Of a stretch of 20,945 nt of DNA, positions 1 through 9,700 are shown one piece after another (within the stretch, counting starts at the first letter, position 1; every line of letters begins with the position of its first letter). Both the position numbers and the translations under genes were made by a program. A model generated the notes under the pieces. That model worked only from the letters and a program-made list of their open reading frames with translations. It had not been told where the DNA came from and made no database searches. The stretch covers positions 1 through 20,945 of the forward strand of contig JAJYSL010000060.1 of the NCBI GenBank assembly GCA_021793595.1, written 5' to 3'. Source of the DNA: Acidobacteriota bacterium. Lineage in GTDB: Bacteria > Acidobacteriota > Terriglobia > Terriglobales > Acidobacteriaceae.

Positions 1-221
1 GCCGCGGCCAGACCCTGTTACAGATGGCGATTGCATGGGTGCTGCGCGATCCTCGCGTCACCACCGCACTGATCGGCGCGCGCAATGTGGATCAACTCAA
101 CGATTCGCTCGATGCCGTCAAGAAACTTCAATTCACCGATGCCGAACTGGAAGAGATCGATCGCTTTGCGCAAGACAGCGGAATCGATCTATGGAAGGAT
201 GCGCGCGAAGGCCGCGAGTAG
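1..221 (+). CDS. aldo/keto reductase, C-terminal fragment (cut by window start)
   Basis: The reading frame is open from position 3 and ends at the TAG at 219-221, so only about the last 72 residues are here. The segment RGQTLLQMAIAWVLRDPRVT followed by ALIGARNVDQLNDSL matches the end of the aldo/keto reductase barrel, where the conserved IGA(R/S)xxxQL stretch binds the NADPH phosphate. The closest family I recognise is the YghZ/Kvβ-like group (NADPH-dependent reduction of aldehydes such as L-glyceraldehyde 3-phosphate), but the catalytic Asp-Tyr-Lys-His residues lie upstream of the window, so the substrate cannot be judged. The gene runs in the same direction as bshC, with a gap of about 140 bases. 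Confidence 0.85.
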   Translation, partial: RGQTLLQMAIAWVLRDPRVTTALIGARNVDQLNDSLDAVKKLQFTDAELEEIDRFAQDSGIDLWKDAREGRE

Positions 222-348
222 CTCGATCCGGGTTCCGCAGCGCGATTCCGCGCATCTTCGACGCTACTGACTGCATCCACTGCATGAGACACTTGGCGTG
301 TACGCTGCAACCCAGGCCCCGGCGTCAGCCGCGCAACCTCAACCCATC

Positions 349-353
349 AGGAG
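349..353 (+). promoter_or_regulatory. ribosome binding site that selects the TTG start of bshC
   Basis: AGGAG lies 10 bases before the TTG at 364. The upstream in-frame GTG at 298 has no comparable purine tract and would add about 22 residues rich in Ala, Gln and Pro that are unlike the usual BshC N-terminus. Confidence 0.6.
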
Positions 354-363
354 CGACGCGCAC

Positions 364-1989
364 TTGAACGCAGATTGCTATCCCGTTACGGCGCTGCCGC
401 ACGTCAGCGATCTCTATCGCGACTATGTGTCCGGCAACTGGGAAAAATTGCGCGCGTTTTATCCGGAATCGGCCGCCAACGACGGCCAATGGATGAAAAA
501 CGCGCCGCAAATGGATCCGGCCCGACGTCACACCATTGTCGAATTACTGCGGCAACAAAATCGCGAGTGTGGTTCAAGTCCAGAAACACAATCTAATCTC
601 GACCGCCTCGCCGCCGGAGCAGGTGCCGTGGTCACCGGCCAACAAGTCGCACTTTTCGGCGGTCCGCTCATGACCCTGATGAAGGCCGCAACCGCGATTC
701 ATCTGGCTGCGGAAGCCACCCGCGCCGGCTATCCGCATGTCCCCATCTTCTGGCTGGCCACCGAGGACCACGACTTTGATGAAGTGAACCAGGCTACTTT
801 CCTTTGCGGCAACGATATCACCACGCTGCACCTGCCCGCCGCGGCGGATCTGCCGCATCATCCCGCACCCGGCCAGCCCGTCGGCAACTTGCCCCTCGGC
901 GACGCCATCGTGCCACTGGTCCAAGAACTGCGCCGATGTCTCGGCGAAAATGCTGTCACCGATCTGATCGCCTCACTGTACACTCCCACCGCGACCTTTG
1001 CCTCCGCATTTGCAGCGCTGCTAGCACGCATTTTCAGTCGTCACGGCCTCATCGTTATCGATGCTTCTTCGCGGCCATTTCATGCACTGGCGCATTCCAC
1101 GTTTCTGGCCGCACTGCAAAATGCCGACGAGCTGCATGCCGCTCTGCTCGAACGCACCCATACATTGGAGCAAGTCGGGTATCACGCCCAGGTCATGGTC
1201 GGCCAGTTTTCCAGCCCGCTCTTTCTGAACGATGCAACCACCGGCGCACGCACCGCCCTGAAAAAGCCGGCCGCCGATCAGTGGTCCGCCGGTCCCGCGC
1301 ATTACACGACTGCTGACCTCATCCAAATTCTCGACACCGCCCCGGAGCGCCTCAGCCCGAATGCCTTGCTGCGGCCCGTGGTTCAGGACACACTGCTCCC
1401 CACGTCCGCCTATATCGGCGGTCCGGCCGAGGTGGCCTATTTTGCCCAATCGCAGGTTGTTTATCAACACATCCTCGGTCGCACCACGCCGGTTTTGGCG
1501 CGATACTCGGCCACTCTGTTAGAGCCGTCGATGGCCCAGTTACTGCACAAACATGCGCTCACCCTGCCCGACGTTTTTACGACGCCTGACACGCTGGCAC
1601 ATCGTCTCGCCGCCCGTGCCATGCCCGTCGAAGCCAAACGCAAACTTGCCGCCACCGGCAACGCCCTGCATGAAGAGCTTTCGGCCGTGGCCGAATGGAT
1701 GCGCGCACAGGATGAAGGGCTGGGCCACGCCGCAGACATCGCCGCATCGAAAATGTTGTATCAGATGAACCGGCTGCGTCGACTCTCCGCGAACTTCCAG
1801 TTGCAACGCGATCAAAGCCTTCGGCGCGCGGCCGATGCTCTATGCCAAAACCTGTTTCCCAACGGCAATCTGCAGGAGCGCGTCTTCGCCGGCATTTCCT
1901 TTCTCTGTCGATTTGAACCGCCGTTGATTGACATGCTCGTCGAGCAGGCACGCACCGGCCATTGCGGCCACCACGCTCTTTCTTTATAG
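364..1989 (+). CDS. bshC: bacillithiol biosynthesis cysteine-adding enzyme BshC
   Basis: BshC carries out the last step of bacillithiol synthesis, joining cysteine to glucosaminyl-malate, in the cytoplasm. From the TTG start the protein has 541 residues, matching the usual length of about 540. The family blocks are clear: an N-terminal LPHVSDLYRDY segment, VVTGQQVALFGGPL near residue 89, FWLATEDHDFDEVN near residue 128 (nucleotide-binding Rossmann-like core), a mid-protein SAYIGGPAEVAYFAQ block, and a C-terminal helical region ending in LQERVFAGISFL. The start was chosen on the AGGAG at 349-353; a longer form from GTG at 298 (563 aa) is possible but lacks a site. The partner enzymes BshA and BshB are not in the window. 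The neighbouring genes give no functional link. Confidence 0.93.
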   Translation: MNADCYPVTALPHVSDLYRDYVSGNWEKLRAFYPESAANDGQWMKNAPQMDPARRHTIVELLRQQNRECGSSPETQSNLDRLAAGAGAVVTGQQVALFGGPLMTLMKAATAIHLAAEATRAGYPHVPIFWLATEDHDFDEVNQATFLCGNDITTLHLPAAADLPHHPAPGQPVGNLPLGDAIVPLVQELRRCLGENAVTDLIASLYTPTATFASAFAALLARIFSRHGLIVIDASSRPFHALAHSTFLAALQNADELHAALLERTHTLEQVGYHAQVMVGQFSSPLFLNDATTGARTALKKPAADQWSAGPAHYTTADLIQILDTAPERLSPNALLRPVVQDTLLPTSAYIGGPAEVAYFAQSQVVYQHILGRTTPVLARYSATLLEPSMAQLLHKHALTLPDVFTTPDTLAHRLAARAMPVEAKRKLAATGNALHEELSAVAEWMRAQDEGLGHAADIAASKMLYQMNRLRRLSANFQLQRDQSLRRAADALCQNLFPNGNLQERVFAGISFLCRFEPPLIDMLVEQARTGHCGHHALSL

Positions 1990-2122
1990 GTCCCAGCCGT
2001 CGCGCAAAGATGCGCCACCCGCGATTTCATCACCCGCACCCTTTCCAAGCTGCACTGACACTGCCATAAGCGAGAAAGTTGTATCCTGAGGCGGAGCCAA
2101 AACTCCGTCGAGGGATGCGCCC

Positions 2123-2434
2123 ATGACCGCCAAGACTTCCAATATTTTTGAGATCGCCTGTCCCGACTGCGGCGCCATCGTTAAGGTCGATGCCACCACT
2201 CACGCCGTCATCGCTCACACACCGGCGCCGCGAAAAAAGACGTTTGAAGATTTCGAGGCAGACACGCGCGCGTTGAAAGATCAGGAAGAGCGCAAGCAGG
2301 CGCTCTTCCGACAGTCCGTGGAAGCCGAGAAGAATAAGGATGATGTGCTGGAAAAGAAATTCTCTGAAGCGCTGCGCCGCGCCAAGGAGTCACCCAGCGA
2401 GTCCCGCCCGTTACGCGACTTCGATCTGGACTGA
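2123..2434 (+). CDS. small hypothetical protein with one CxxC and a charged helical body
   Basis: This 103-residue protein is not one I can name. It begins with a hydrophobic/Cys segment, EIACPDCGAIVKVDATTHAV, in which a single CPDCG knuckle looks like half of a zinc ribbon. The rest is a highly charged stretch with EERKQALFRQSVEAEKNKDD and KKFSEALRRAKE, which should be one or two long helices or a coiled coil. The acidic tail is RDFDLD. A GAGG at 2110-2113, seven bases before the ATG, supports the start. With only two Cys, metal binding would need a dimer or a partner. It ends 19 bases from the convergent end of rfbD. Codon use and frame integrity make it a credible gene, but its role is unknown. 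Confidence 0.75.
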   Translation: MTAKTSNIFEIACPDCGAIVKVDATTHAVIAHTPAPRKKTFEDFEADTRALKDQEERKQALFRQSVEAEKNKDDVLEKKFSEALRRAKESPSESRPLRDFDLD

Positions 2435-2453
2435 TCGGGTTTTGCGTTGCGCT

Positions 2454-3365
2454 CTACTTCAATGTGCGCATCACCGCAGCCACAGATGTTTTCCACTTCG
2501 GCAAGCTACAGTCAAATTTCCGCGCCAGCTTCGTGCAATCCAGTTGAGAATTCTTGGGCCGCTCCGCTGGCGTTGGATAGTCCGAGGAAGGGATAGGCAC
2601 CAGCCGCGCGAACTTTATTCCTTGCGCCGCCGGAGACATCGCACGCAGCCGGACCGCCTCTTCCGCAAAGCCGAACCAACTCGTCTTGCCAGCCGCCGTG
2701 ATGTGGTACACGCCCGACTTCGCCGTCGTAAACTTCTCGTGATGCCAGCGATCCACAATCGACGCGGTCGCCGTGGCAATGTCGCGCGACCATGTCGGCG
2801 CGCCAATTTGATCGTTCACGACGCGCAGCTCCGGCCTCTCCATCGCCAGCCGCAGAATGGTCAATAGAAAATTTTTCCCCTCACCGCCATACACCCAGCT
2901 CGTTCGCAAAATCAGATAGGGCACGCCCGCGGCCGCCAGCGCCTTCTCTCCATCCAGTTTGCTCTTTCCGTACACGCTTAGCGGATGCGGTCTGTCTGTC
3001 TCCACATACGGTGTCTCTTTGCTGCCATCGAACACGTAGTCCGTGGAGTAATGAATCACCGCCGCACCAACACTCTTCGCCGCTGCCGCCAGCGTCGCTA
3101 CCGCCTCCGCATTGATGCGATGCGCAAAATCCGGCTCGCTCTCCGCCTTGTCCACCGCGGTATATGCCGCCGCATTCACAATCAACTGCGGCCGCACTTC
3201 ATGCACCACATCGCCGATCGCATAATCGGAAGTGAGATCAAGTTCTTCATGACCGGTCGCCGTCACTTCGCCTAGCTTCGCCAGCGATCGGTTCAGTTCT
3301 CGTCCTAACTGCCCATCACGCCCGGTTAACAGAATCCGCAGGCCGCCGACATGTTTTTCTTTCAT
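2454..3365 (-). CDS. rfbD: dTDP-4-dehydrorhamnose reductase
   Basis: RfbD (RmlD) reduces dTDP-4-keto-L-rhamnose to dTDP-L-rhamnose with NAD(P)H, the final step of the pathway. The 303-residue product has the N-terminal Rossmann loop [13 protein letters not shown], the [12 protein letters not shown] block, the STDYVFDG segment and the catalytic YGKSK (YxxxK), and ends with [14 protein letters not shown]. Its length fits the usual 290-305 residues. The ATG at 3365 overlaps the rfbA stop as ATGA, which signals translational coupling. A longer frame starting at 3491 would run through rfbA and add a 42-residue non-homologous extension, so it is not used. It is the last gene of the minus-strand rfbBAD operon. 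Confidence 0.95.
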   Translation of the reverse strand: MKEKHVGGLRILLTGRDGQLGRELNRSLAKLGEVTATGHEELDLTSDYAIGDVVHEVRPQLIVNAAAYTAVDKAESEPDFAHRINAEAVATLAAAAKSVGAAVIHYSTDYVFDGSKETPYVETDRPHPLSVYGKSKLDGEKALAAAGVPYLILRTSWVYGGEGKNFLLTILRLAMERPELRVVNDQIGAPTWSRDIATATASIVDRWHHEKFTTAKSGVYHITAAGKTSWFGFAEEAVRLRAMSPAAQGIKFARLVPIPSSDYPTPAERPKNSQLDCTKLARKFDCSLPKWKTSVAAVMRTLK

Positions 3366-4237
3366 AAATCCGCCTCGCGCAATACCTGCAACAAATAATT
3401 CCCATACCCGCTCTTGCCTAGCTTCGCCGCCAGTCGTTCCATCTGGCCGGCATCGATGTAGCCCAGGTGATACGCAATTTCCTCCGGACAAGCCACCTTC
3501 AGGCCTTGCCGCTTTTCAATCGTCTGGATAAAGCTGGCCGCCTCAATCAGCGAGTCCTGCGTCCCCGTATCCAGCCAGGCAAACCCGCGCCCCAACACTT
3601 CCACATGCAGCTGGCCACGCTCCAGGTACCAGCGATTTACGTCGGTAATTTCCAACTCCCCGCGCGCAGAAGGCTTCAGAGACTTCGCCACCTCCACCAC
3701 TTGCTGGTCGTAGAAATACACGCCCGTCACCGCGAAGCGAGATTTCGGCTTCTGCGGTTTCTCTTCAATTGAAATCGCTCGACGATTCTCGTCGAACTCC
3801 ACCACGCCATAGCGCTCCGGGTCCTGTACCGGATAGGCAAATACGGTCGCGCCTTCTTCCCTGCATGCCGCCGTCTGCAACATTCCAGAAAGATCGTGGC
3901 CGTAAAAGATGTTGTCACCCAGCACCAGCGCCGACCGCTGGCCATCGACAAAGCCTTCCCCAATCAAGAATGCCTGCGCTAGCCCACCCGGCTCCGGCTG
4001 CACCTCATAGGTAAAATTCAGTCCCCACTGCTCGCCGGTTCCCAGAAGCGACGCAAATCGCGGCGTGTCTTCGGGGGTGGAAATGATTAGCACTTCACGA
4101 ATCCCCGCCAGCATCAGCGCCGACAGCGGATAGTAGATCATTGGCTTGTCATAGACCGGCAGCAATTGTTTGCTGGCCGCAATTGTCAGTGGATATAACC
4201 GCGTTCCCGACCCACCGGCCAGAATAATTCCACGCAC
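3362..4237 (-). CDS. rfbA: glucose-1-phosphate thymidylyltransferase
   Basis: RfbA (RmlA) joins glucose-1-phosphate and dTTP into dTDP-glucose, the first committed step. From the GTG at 4237 the protein has 291 residues, as usual for the family. It shows the nucleotide-binding signature [14 protein letters not shown] at residues 3-16, then [16 protein letters not shown], the metal-ligand region [12 protein letters not shown], and EEKPQKPKS in the sugar site. The start was chosen because AAGGAG at 4244-4249 sits five bases upstream and because GTG places the signature at the very N-terminus. The longer ATG form from 4327 would extend 30 residues back into rfbB. The ribosome site overlaps the rfbB stop codon. 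Confidence 0.95.
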   Translation of the reverse strand: MRGIILAGGSGTRLYPLTIAASKQLLPVYDKPMIYYPLSALMLAGIREVLIISTPEDTPRFASLLGTGEQWGLNFTYEVQPEPGGLAQAFLIGEGFVDGQRSALVLGDNIFYGHDLSGMLQTAACREEGATVFAYPVQDPERYGVVEFDENRRAISIEEKPQKPKSRFAVTGVYFYDQQVVEVAKSLKPSARGELEITDVNRWYLERGQLHVEVLGRGFAWLDTGTQDSLIEAASFIQTIEKRQGLKVACPEEIAYHLGYIDAGQMERLAAKLGKSGYGNYLLQVLREADL

Positions 4238-4243
4238 ACTCGC

Positions 4244-4249
4244 TCCTTT
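4244..4249 (-). promoter_or_regulatory. ribosome binding site of rfbA overlapping the rfbB stop
   Basis: On the minus strand the rfbB stop and the rfbA site read TAAAGGAG, then five bases, then GTG. The stop codon of one gene therefore runs directly into the Shine-Dalgarno of the next. This fixes the GTG start and suggests that ribosomes finishing rfbB load efficiently on rfbA. Confidence 0.8.
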
Positions 4250-5396
4250 ATTCCTCGACTCTACGCTGTCCCGCTCGCGCTGGCTCGGCTGCTCGACCGT
4301 CCGCTCGACTTTCATAGTTCTGTTCAATCCATGCGCGGTATTCGCCGCTCAACACGTCCGCAATCCAGTCTGGATGCTCCAGGTACCACTCCACCGTTTT
4401 GCGTAGGCCTGTCGCAAACGTTTCCTTCGGCTTCCAGCCGAGTTCCTGCTCCAGCTTGGTCGCGTCAATTGCGTACCGACGATCATGCCCCGGCCTGTCC
4501 TTCACAAAACGGATCAGATGTTTGTGCGGGCAATGCGGCGAACTCGGTCGCAGCTCATCCAGAATTTCGCAGATCGTCTCCACTACTTCGCGATTGCTGC
4601 GCTCATTTCTGCCGCCAACGTTATACGTCTCCCCCGGCCTTCCCTTTTCCAGCACCAACCGCAGCGCCGCGCAATGGTCCCGTACATACAACCAGTCGCG
4701 CACATTCAATCCATCGCCGTAGATCGGCAGCGGCTTGCCCTCCAGTGCATGTGTAATCATCAACGGAATCAGCTTTTCCGGAAAATGATACGGCCCATAG
4801 TTATTCGAGCAATTCGTAATCATGGTCGGCAGCCCATAGGTGTGGAAGTAGGCCCGCACCAGATGATCGGAGGCTGCTTTAGTTGCGGAATAGGGACTGT
4901 TCGGCGAATATGGCGTGGTCTCGCAGAACGCCGGATCGTCCTCCCCCAGCGAACCATATACCTCGTCCGTGGAGACATGAAGAAATCGAAATCCCGCCTT
5001 CTCTTGCTCGGGCAATCTACTCCAATAGGCTCGAGCTGCCTCCAGCAACACAAACGTTCCTCGCACATTCGTTTCGACAAACGCATCCGGCCCCAGGATC
5101 GAGCGATCGACATGGCTTTCCGCGGCAAAATGCACAATCGCGCGTGGACGGAATTCTTCGAGCAACGCCTTCATCCGGCTTTGATCGCAAATATCTGCGC
5201 GAACAAACCGATATTGCGGATGCGTCGACACACGCTCCAGATTTTTCAGGTTGCCGGCATACGTCAGGCAATCGACATTCACCAAAGGAGCGGCGGACGC
5301 GGCAGCTTCCAGCCAGTCCAACACGAAATTCGAACCTATAAATCCAGCGCCCCCTGTCACAGCAATCGGGGATTGCGTCCAAGAAGATTCCGTCAA
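4248..5396 (-). CDS. rfbB: dTDP-glucose 4,6-dehydratase
   Basis: RfbB (RmlB) converts dTDP-glucose to dTDP-4-keto-6-deoxyglucose with bound NAD+. The 382-residue protein is an extended [12 protein letters not shown] at the N-terminus binds [14 protein letters not shown] follows, [11 protein letters not shown] carries the Thr-Asp-Glu catalytic residues, and YSATKAASD is the YxxxK motif. [18 protein letters not shown] and [12 protein letters not shown] form the nucleotide-sugar site. The start is a TTG at 5396 with AGGGA about nine bases upstream; the only nearby in-frame ATG (5414) is followed at once by a stop. The C-terminus is 20-30 residues longer than in enterobacterial RmlB and ends in a charged tail. 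It is the first gene of the rfbBAD operon and divergent from rfbC. Confidence 0.95.
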   Translation of the reverse strand: MTESSWTQSPIAVTGGAGFIGSNFVLDWLEAAASAAPLVNVDCLTYAGNLKNLERVSTHPQYRFVRADICDQSRMKALLEEFRPRAIVHFAAESHVDRSILGPDAFVETNVRGTFVLLEAARAYWSRLPEQEKAGFRFLHVSTDEVYGSLGEDDPAFCETTPYSPNSPYSATKAASDHLVRAYFHTYGLPTMITNCSNNYGPYHFPEKLIPLMITHALEGKPLPIYGDGLNVRDWLYVRDHCAALRLVLEKGRPGETYNVGGRNERSNREVVETICEILDELRPSSPHCPHKHLIRFVKDRPGHDRRYAIDATKLEQELGWKPKETFATGLRKTVEWYLEHPDWIADVLSGEYRAWIEQNYESRADGRAAEPARAGQRRVEE

Positions 5397-5548
5397 AATT
5401 GTTCGTCCCTACATTAAGGTTGAATTCCACATCACTGCCGCTTATCGCACATCCTTGCAACCATCCGCAGCGATGAGCACTCTGCAGCTCAGTCTACCGG
5501 ATACGCGCGAAGGGTCATCGATTTCCGAACCACGGTACACTTTTCTTC
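5397..5548. promoter_or_regulatory. divergent promoter region between rfbB and rfbC
   Basis: These 152 bases separate the two rhamnose transcription units, so the promoters of both must lie here. For rfbC a possible -10, TACACT, lies at 5536-5541, and transcription from it would begin at or next to the rfbC ATG. I see no convincing -35 for it. On the rfbB side an AGGGA ribosome site precedes the TTG. No long dyad is evident. Confidence 0.45.
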
Positions 5549-6091
5549 ATGGAAATTCTTTCCACTCGCCTGCCCGGCGTCGTCCGGCTGCAGCCTCGAA
5601 CCTTTACCGACGACCGCGGCTGGTTTGCCGAGACATTTAACGAGGCCACCTTCCAGAAGGCCGGTCTTCCTTCCCACTTCGTCCAGGACAATCAATCCCG
5701 TTCCCGCCGGCATGTCTTGCGAGGTCTCCACTTTCAGCTACAGCATGCCCAGGGCAAACTCGTGCGCGCCGTCGCTGGCAGAATTTTTGACGTTGCCGTC
5801 GACGTTCGCCGTTCTTCCGCCCATTTTGGCCAGTGGGTCGGCGTCGAGCTGCGTGCGGAGACGCCGGAAATGCTCTGGATTCCTCCCGGTTTCGCCCACG
5901 GTTTCCTGGTTCTGTCGGAATCCGCCGACGTGCTCTACAAAACCACCGATTTCTACTCCCCCTCTTCTGAACACACGATCCGGTGGAATGATCCCGCAAT
6001 TGGCATCGAGTGGCCTTTGACCGAGGCACCCATCGTCGCCGCCAAGGATGCCGCCGGCACCCCGCTCGACCAGACCGACGTGCCCGACTAG
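5549..6091 (+). CDS. rfbC: dTDP-4-dehydrorhamnose 3,5-epimerase
   Basis: RfbC (RmlC) epimerises C3 and C5 of dTDP-4-keto-6-deoxyglucose, between the RfbB and RfbD steps. The 180-residue cupin matches the usual 180-185. The family marks are DRGWFAETFNE near the N-terminus, DNQSRSRRHVLRGLHFQ with the catalytic His, GRIFDVAVDVRRSS with the paired Asp, WIPPGFAHGFLVLSE, and the late catalytic Tyr region LYKTTDFYSP. It ends in a Thr/Asp/Pro-rich tail. There is no clear Shine-Dalgarno before the ATG, so the message may be leaderless or weakly translated. It faces away from rfbBAD but completes the same pathway. Confidence 0.95.
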   Translation: MEILSTRLPGVVRLQPRTFTDDRGWFAETFNEATFQKAGLPSHFVQDNQSRSRRHVLRGLHFQLQHAQGKLVRAVAGRIFDVAVDVRRSSAHFGQWVGVELRAETPEMLWIPPGFAHGFLVLSESADVLYKTTDFYSPSSEHTIRWNDPAIGIEWPLTEAPIVAAKDAAGTPLDQTDVPD

Positions 6092-6721
6092 CCAACACCC
6101 GCTTACCGGGACTCTGCCGCCGCAGTCGCCGCATAAGTTGCCTTCAGAAAACCAACCACCCCTTCCCGTTGTGTACCGCGACGCCCCTGCCTCATCCTGG
6201 GTGGTCTTGGAACCACCGGCGCTCCCACGGCGTTCCAGCGTCGCACAGGTTTTCAATGTGACAAGTGATGTATCTGATTCCTCCTTATTTGTACAGATGA
6301 CGGAAGTTTTTTTTATCTTCTTATTTCCAGAAATGGGATAGACTGGGTCAGACAAATCTACCACTTCCAGTTGTTTTATTGAGGCAGGCACAACAAACTA
6401 AAGTGCCTGAGCTTGGCCGTCGTTCTTGGTTCAACTTGAGATATGCAAAAAATTTGCACGCTGTTTCGACTCTTCTGCTTGCGGCTTTAGTATCCGCCAG
6501 GTGCTTGGTCACCGTGCGGGGCAAGAAGAACCCTTAGGGCCCTGCACTCGGGCGGCACAGGTTGGGAGAAACACCACTCGTTCACCTGACTCAATTCCGT
6601 CCGCATTGCAGCAATCCGGAATGGTGCCGGGGACATTCGGCGTTCTTCCGGCGTAAACACAAATATTTTGGTTTGATTCGGACCACCCGATTTGCGTTGA
6701 GCATTTTTTCCGAGGTCTCTC
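6092..6721. other. 630-base non-coding region, leader of the first FG-GAP gene
   Basis: I find no credible gene here: the short frames lack ribosome sites and recognisable content. The stretch 6255-6400 is much more AT-rich than its surroundings and includes a run of eight T at about 6306-6315. Two dyads stand out: CAGGCAC / GTGCCTG at 6385-6409 with an 11-base spacer, and TGCAAA / TTTGCA at 6444-6458 with an AAA spacer. A GGTGGT / ACCACC hairpin at 6200-6217 lacks a T tract and is not a convincing terminator for rfbC. The ribosome site GAGGT at 6712-6716 lies five bases from the next ATG. A long 5' leader is likely, but I recognise no riboswitch. Confidence 0.5.
6385..6409. repeat. inverted repeat CAGGCAC-N11-GTGCCTG
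   Basis: Two perfect seven-base arms are separated by AACAAACTAAA, about 310 bases before the first FG-GAP gene. No T tract follows, so a protein-binding site or leader hairpin is more likely than a terminator. Chance occurrence cannot be excluded. Confidence 0.4.
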
Positions 6722-9700
6722 ATGCCCACATCTGTCGTTCGCCCTTCCGCTTTTCGCGTCGTTTGCACCATTGTTAGCATCGTCTGCATAGCCGGCGTGC
6801 TTGCCATCTCCAGCGCCGCCAACGCACAGGGCCTGTTGCAGCCGCCATCGCCAAACCTGACTGCGGGCGTAACTCCTCAAGGCGTCGCCGCCGCCGATTT
6901 CGACCGCTCCGGCTGGACCGGATTGGTCGTCGCCAATAGCCACGTCAACCATGGTGCGAGTACGATCTCCGTCTTTCGTGGCACAGGCCCCAATACATAC
7001 ACCCCAGTCGGGACATCCACAGTCTGCGCAGACGCCACTGCGGTGTTGGCCGCTGACATTAATCACGATGGATATCCTGACGTCATTGTCGCCTGCACCA
7101 GCTCGGCCACCATCGACGTCTTGCTAAACCTGGGAGGAGGTACCGGGGCAGCATGGAAGGGCCTTGGCACCGCCACCTCCTATCCTCTCAGCGGTTCGCC
7201 GGTCGCGCTGGTTGCCGGGGACTTTGCCGGCCACGGCTACGTTGATGTTGCGGCTGCGGACTCGAATGGCAATGTTTCGATTCTTCTGAACACAGCCGGC
7301 GACGGAACCTTTTCCGCCGCTCACGTCACTGTCGGCGGTACCCTATCCGGAATCGCGGCGGGCGATTTCAACAAGGATGGAAGCCTGGACCTGGCCGTCT
7401 CCGACAGCGCTGGTAACAAGGTCGATACGCTGCTGAACAATGGCAGCGGAGGTTTCACAGAGTTGGGCACTGGCGTTTCAACCGGTTCCGGGTCGAACCC
7501 CAGCGGCATCGTGGCCGCCGATTTCAATCAGGATGGCAACATCGATGTTGCCACGTCCAACGCAGGCACCAATACCGCGACTGTTCTGCTCGGCAATGGG
7601 GCAGGATCGTTCACGCTTCAGGCAGCTCAGGCGACTGGCACCGACCCGATCGCCCTCGTGACCAGCGATATCAATAGTGATGGCTACCCTGACCTAGTCG
7701 CGTTCGACGAGCTTTCCGGGTCTACGGGTGCGGTGGCTGTTCTGCTGGGCAATGGGAACGGTACACTCCAGGTTGCACAGATCTCCACTCAGGCATTCCT
7801 TCCCGGTACGCAGGCGACTGTTGCTGATTTCAATCGCGACGGGAAGCCAGACATCGCGCTGACGCAGCAGGGCAATCAATACGCCTCCGTGATGCTTAAC
7901 AATACGCTGCCTACGCAATATCCCGATGGGCGCAGCTTCGCTACCTACAATCCCTTGTCAACCGGGATGGGTAACTTTGCCGACAGCGTCGCGGTGGGTG
8001 ACTTCAATCGCGACGGCCTGTTGGACATCGCGGTCAGCTATCTGCAGGACAATGATGTTCAGGTATTATTCGGCAACGGCGGCGGCGGGTTCGCTGCCGG
8101 GGCCACCTATTCGGTCGGCAGCCAGCCGTTCTGGATCGCTTCCGGAGATTTGAACGGGGATGGCTATCCCGATCTCGTCACCACCAACACCAACGTCGCC
8201 GGAACCGCCGGGACCGTCAGCGTCCTGCTGAATAATAAGAACGGAACCCTTGCCAGCGCAGCCACCTACACCGTCGGCAAACAGCCCTACCAGGTCGCGA
8301 TTGGCGATTTGAACGGCGATGGCTATCCCGATCTTGCCGTCACCAACTACACCACCGGCAGCACTCAGGGTTCCGTGACCATCCTGCTCGGATCGAAGAC
8401 GGGCACTTTCACGGTACAGCCGACGGCACTTGCCACCTGCGCCACTCCTTACGGCGTAGCAATCGGTGACTTCAAACACGACGGTTTCCCATCGGTAGCC
8501 GTCACCTGCTACACAACCTCCCAACTTGAAGTCTTTCCGAACAACGGCAATGGCAGTTTCGGAACTCCCTATATGTACACCGTTGGAAACACGATCAACA
8601 GCCTCGCCCCGAATCCGGCATCCATCGTCGTGGGAGACTTCAACCGGGACGGCAACCTGGATATCGTGACCGGCAACACGACCGCGAACAACATCTCGTT
8701 CTTTGCCGGCAACGGCGACAACACCTTTAATGCCAGCGTTGAAAGCCCCTCGCTCAATTTCCCCGACTCCATCGTGGCGGGAGACTTCAACGGCGACGGG
8801 ATTCTTGATATCGCTGGTGTGGCTCCAAACTTCAACGCAGTCGAAGTCACTCTTGGCGTCGGCGACGGTACCTTTGGCACTATTCAGCAGCGTGCTGCGG
8901 GACAATTTGCCGCGAAAACTCAACCCTGGGCATTGGCTGCCGGCGACTTTAATGGGGATGGAACGTTGGATATCGTCACGGCCAACACCTACCATCAGGT
9001 CAATCTCAATAGCCCGGCCTATCAGTCGCGCTTCCTGGGCCAATATCCGCCCAACCCCGGTGGCTACCCCAGCATCGACGTCCTGATGAATGCGTCGGCC
9101 GCACAGATCAACCTGACCACGTCGCCTGGTTCGCCGCTCCCGTATAACAATTCGGGTGTGACGATTAACGCCAATGTTCAGCCTGCGTACACAGGTGGAA
9201 CGCCAACCGGATCGGTGATCTTTGAAAATTCATCGGGTGCGGTTCTCGGCACCGGTCCTTACACCTTGAACGCAGGTGGAACCGCTAGCTATCCCGTCGG
9301 GCACCTCGGAAGCGGATCGTACCTGTTTACGTCTCTTTATTCCGGGGATGCCAACTACCAGCCCACCACCGGTTCTGGATCCTCGTTCGTTGTAACAGTA
9401 AACGGAACCCCGGTCACTCTTACCATCAGCCCCTCCTCGGTTCCATACGACACCACCTTTACGGCGAACGTGACCGTGACTGGCGGCGCGACGGGCTTGG
9501 GCCGCCCCACGGGTACGCTCACCATCTACAGCACCAGCGGGTTCACGCTAGGCAATGTGACATTAACGAATCAGGGGATCAACAACACCGGCGGGACCGC
9601 TACCTTTAGAGCAGCCGCCCCCAATTTGGTACCTGGAACCTATTACTTCTATGCCGTCTATACCTCCACTAACGGGAACTACCAAGCAGGCAGTTCCTCA

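Noticed and set aside
3366..3491. Longer rfbD start upstream of 3365
   Set aside because: The extra 42 residues are an alternate frame of rfbA; the ATGA overlap and the family N-terminus support 3365.
4485..5417. 310-codon open frame antisense to rfbB
   Set aside because: rfbB is unmistakable on the other strand; the opposite frame has no conserved features.
6200..6217. GGTGGT/ACCACC hairpin as an rfbC terminator
   Set aside because: The stem is only six bases, lies over 100 bases past the stop and is not followed by T residues.
8066..9043. 325-codon open frame antisense to the first FG-GAP gene
   Set aside because: It is a mirror of the repeated GGCGA-rich calcium-loop codons and shows no family motif of its own.
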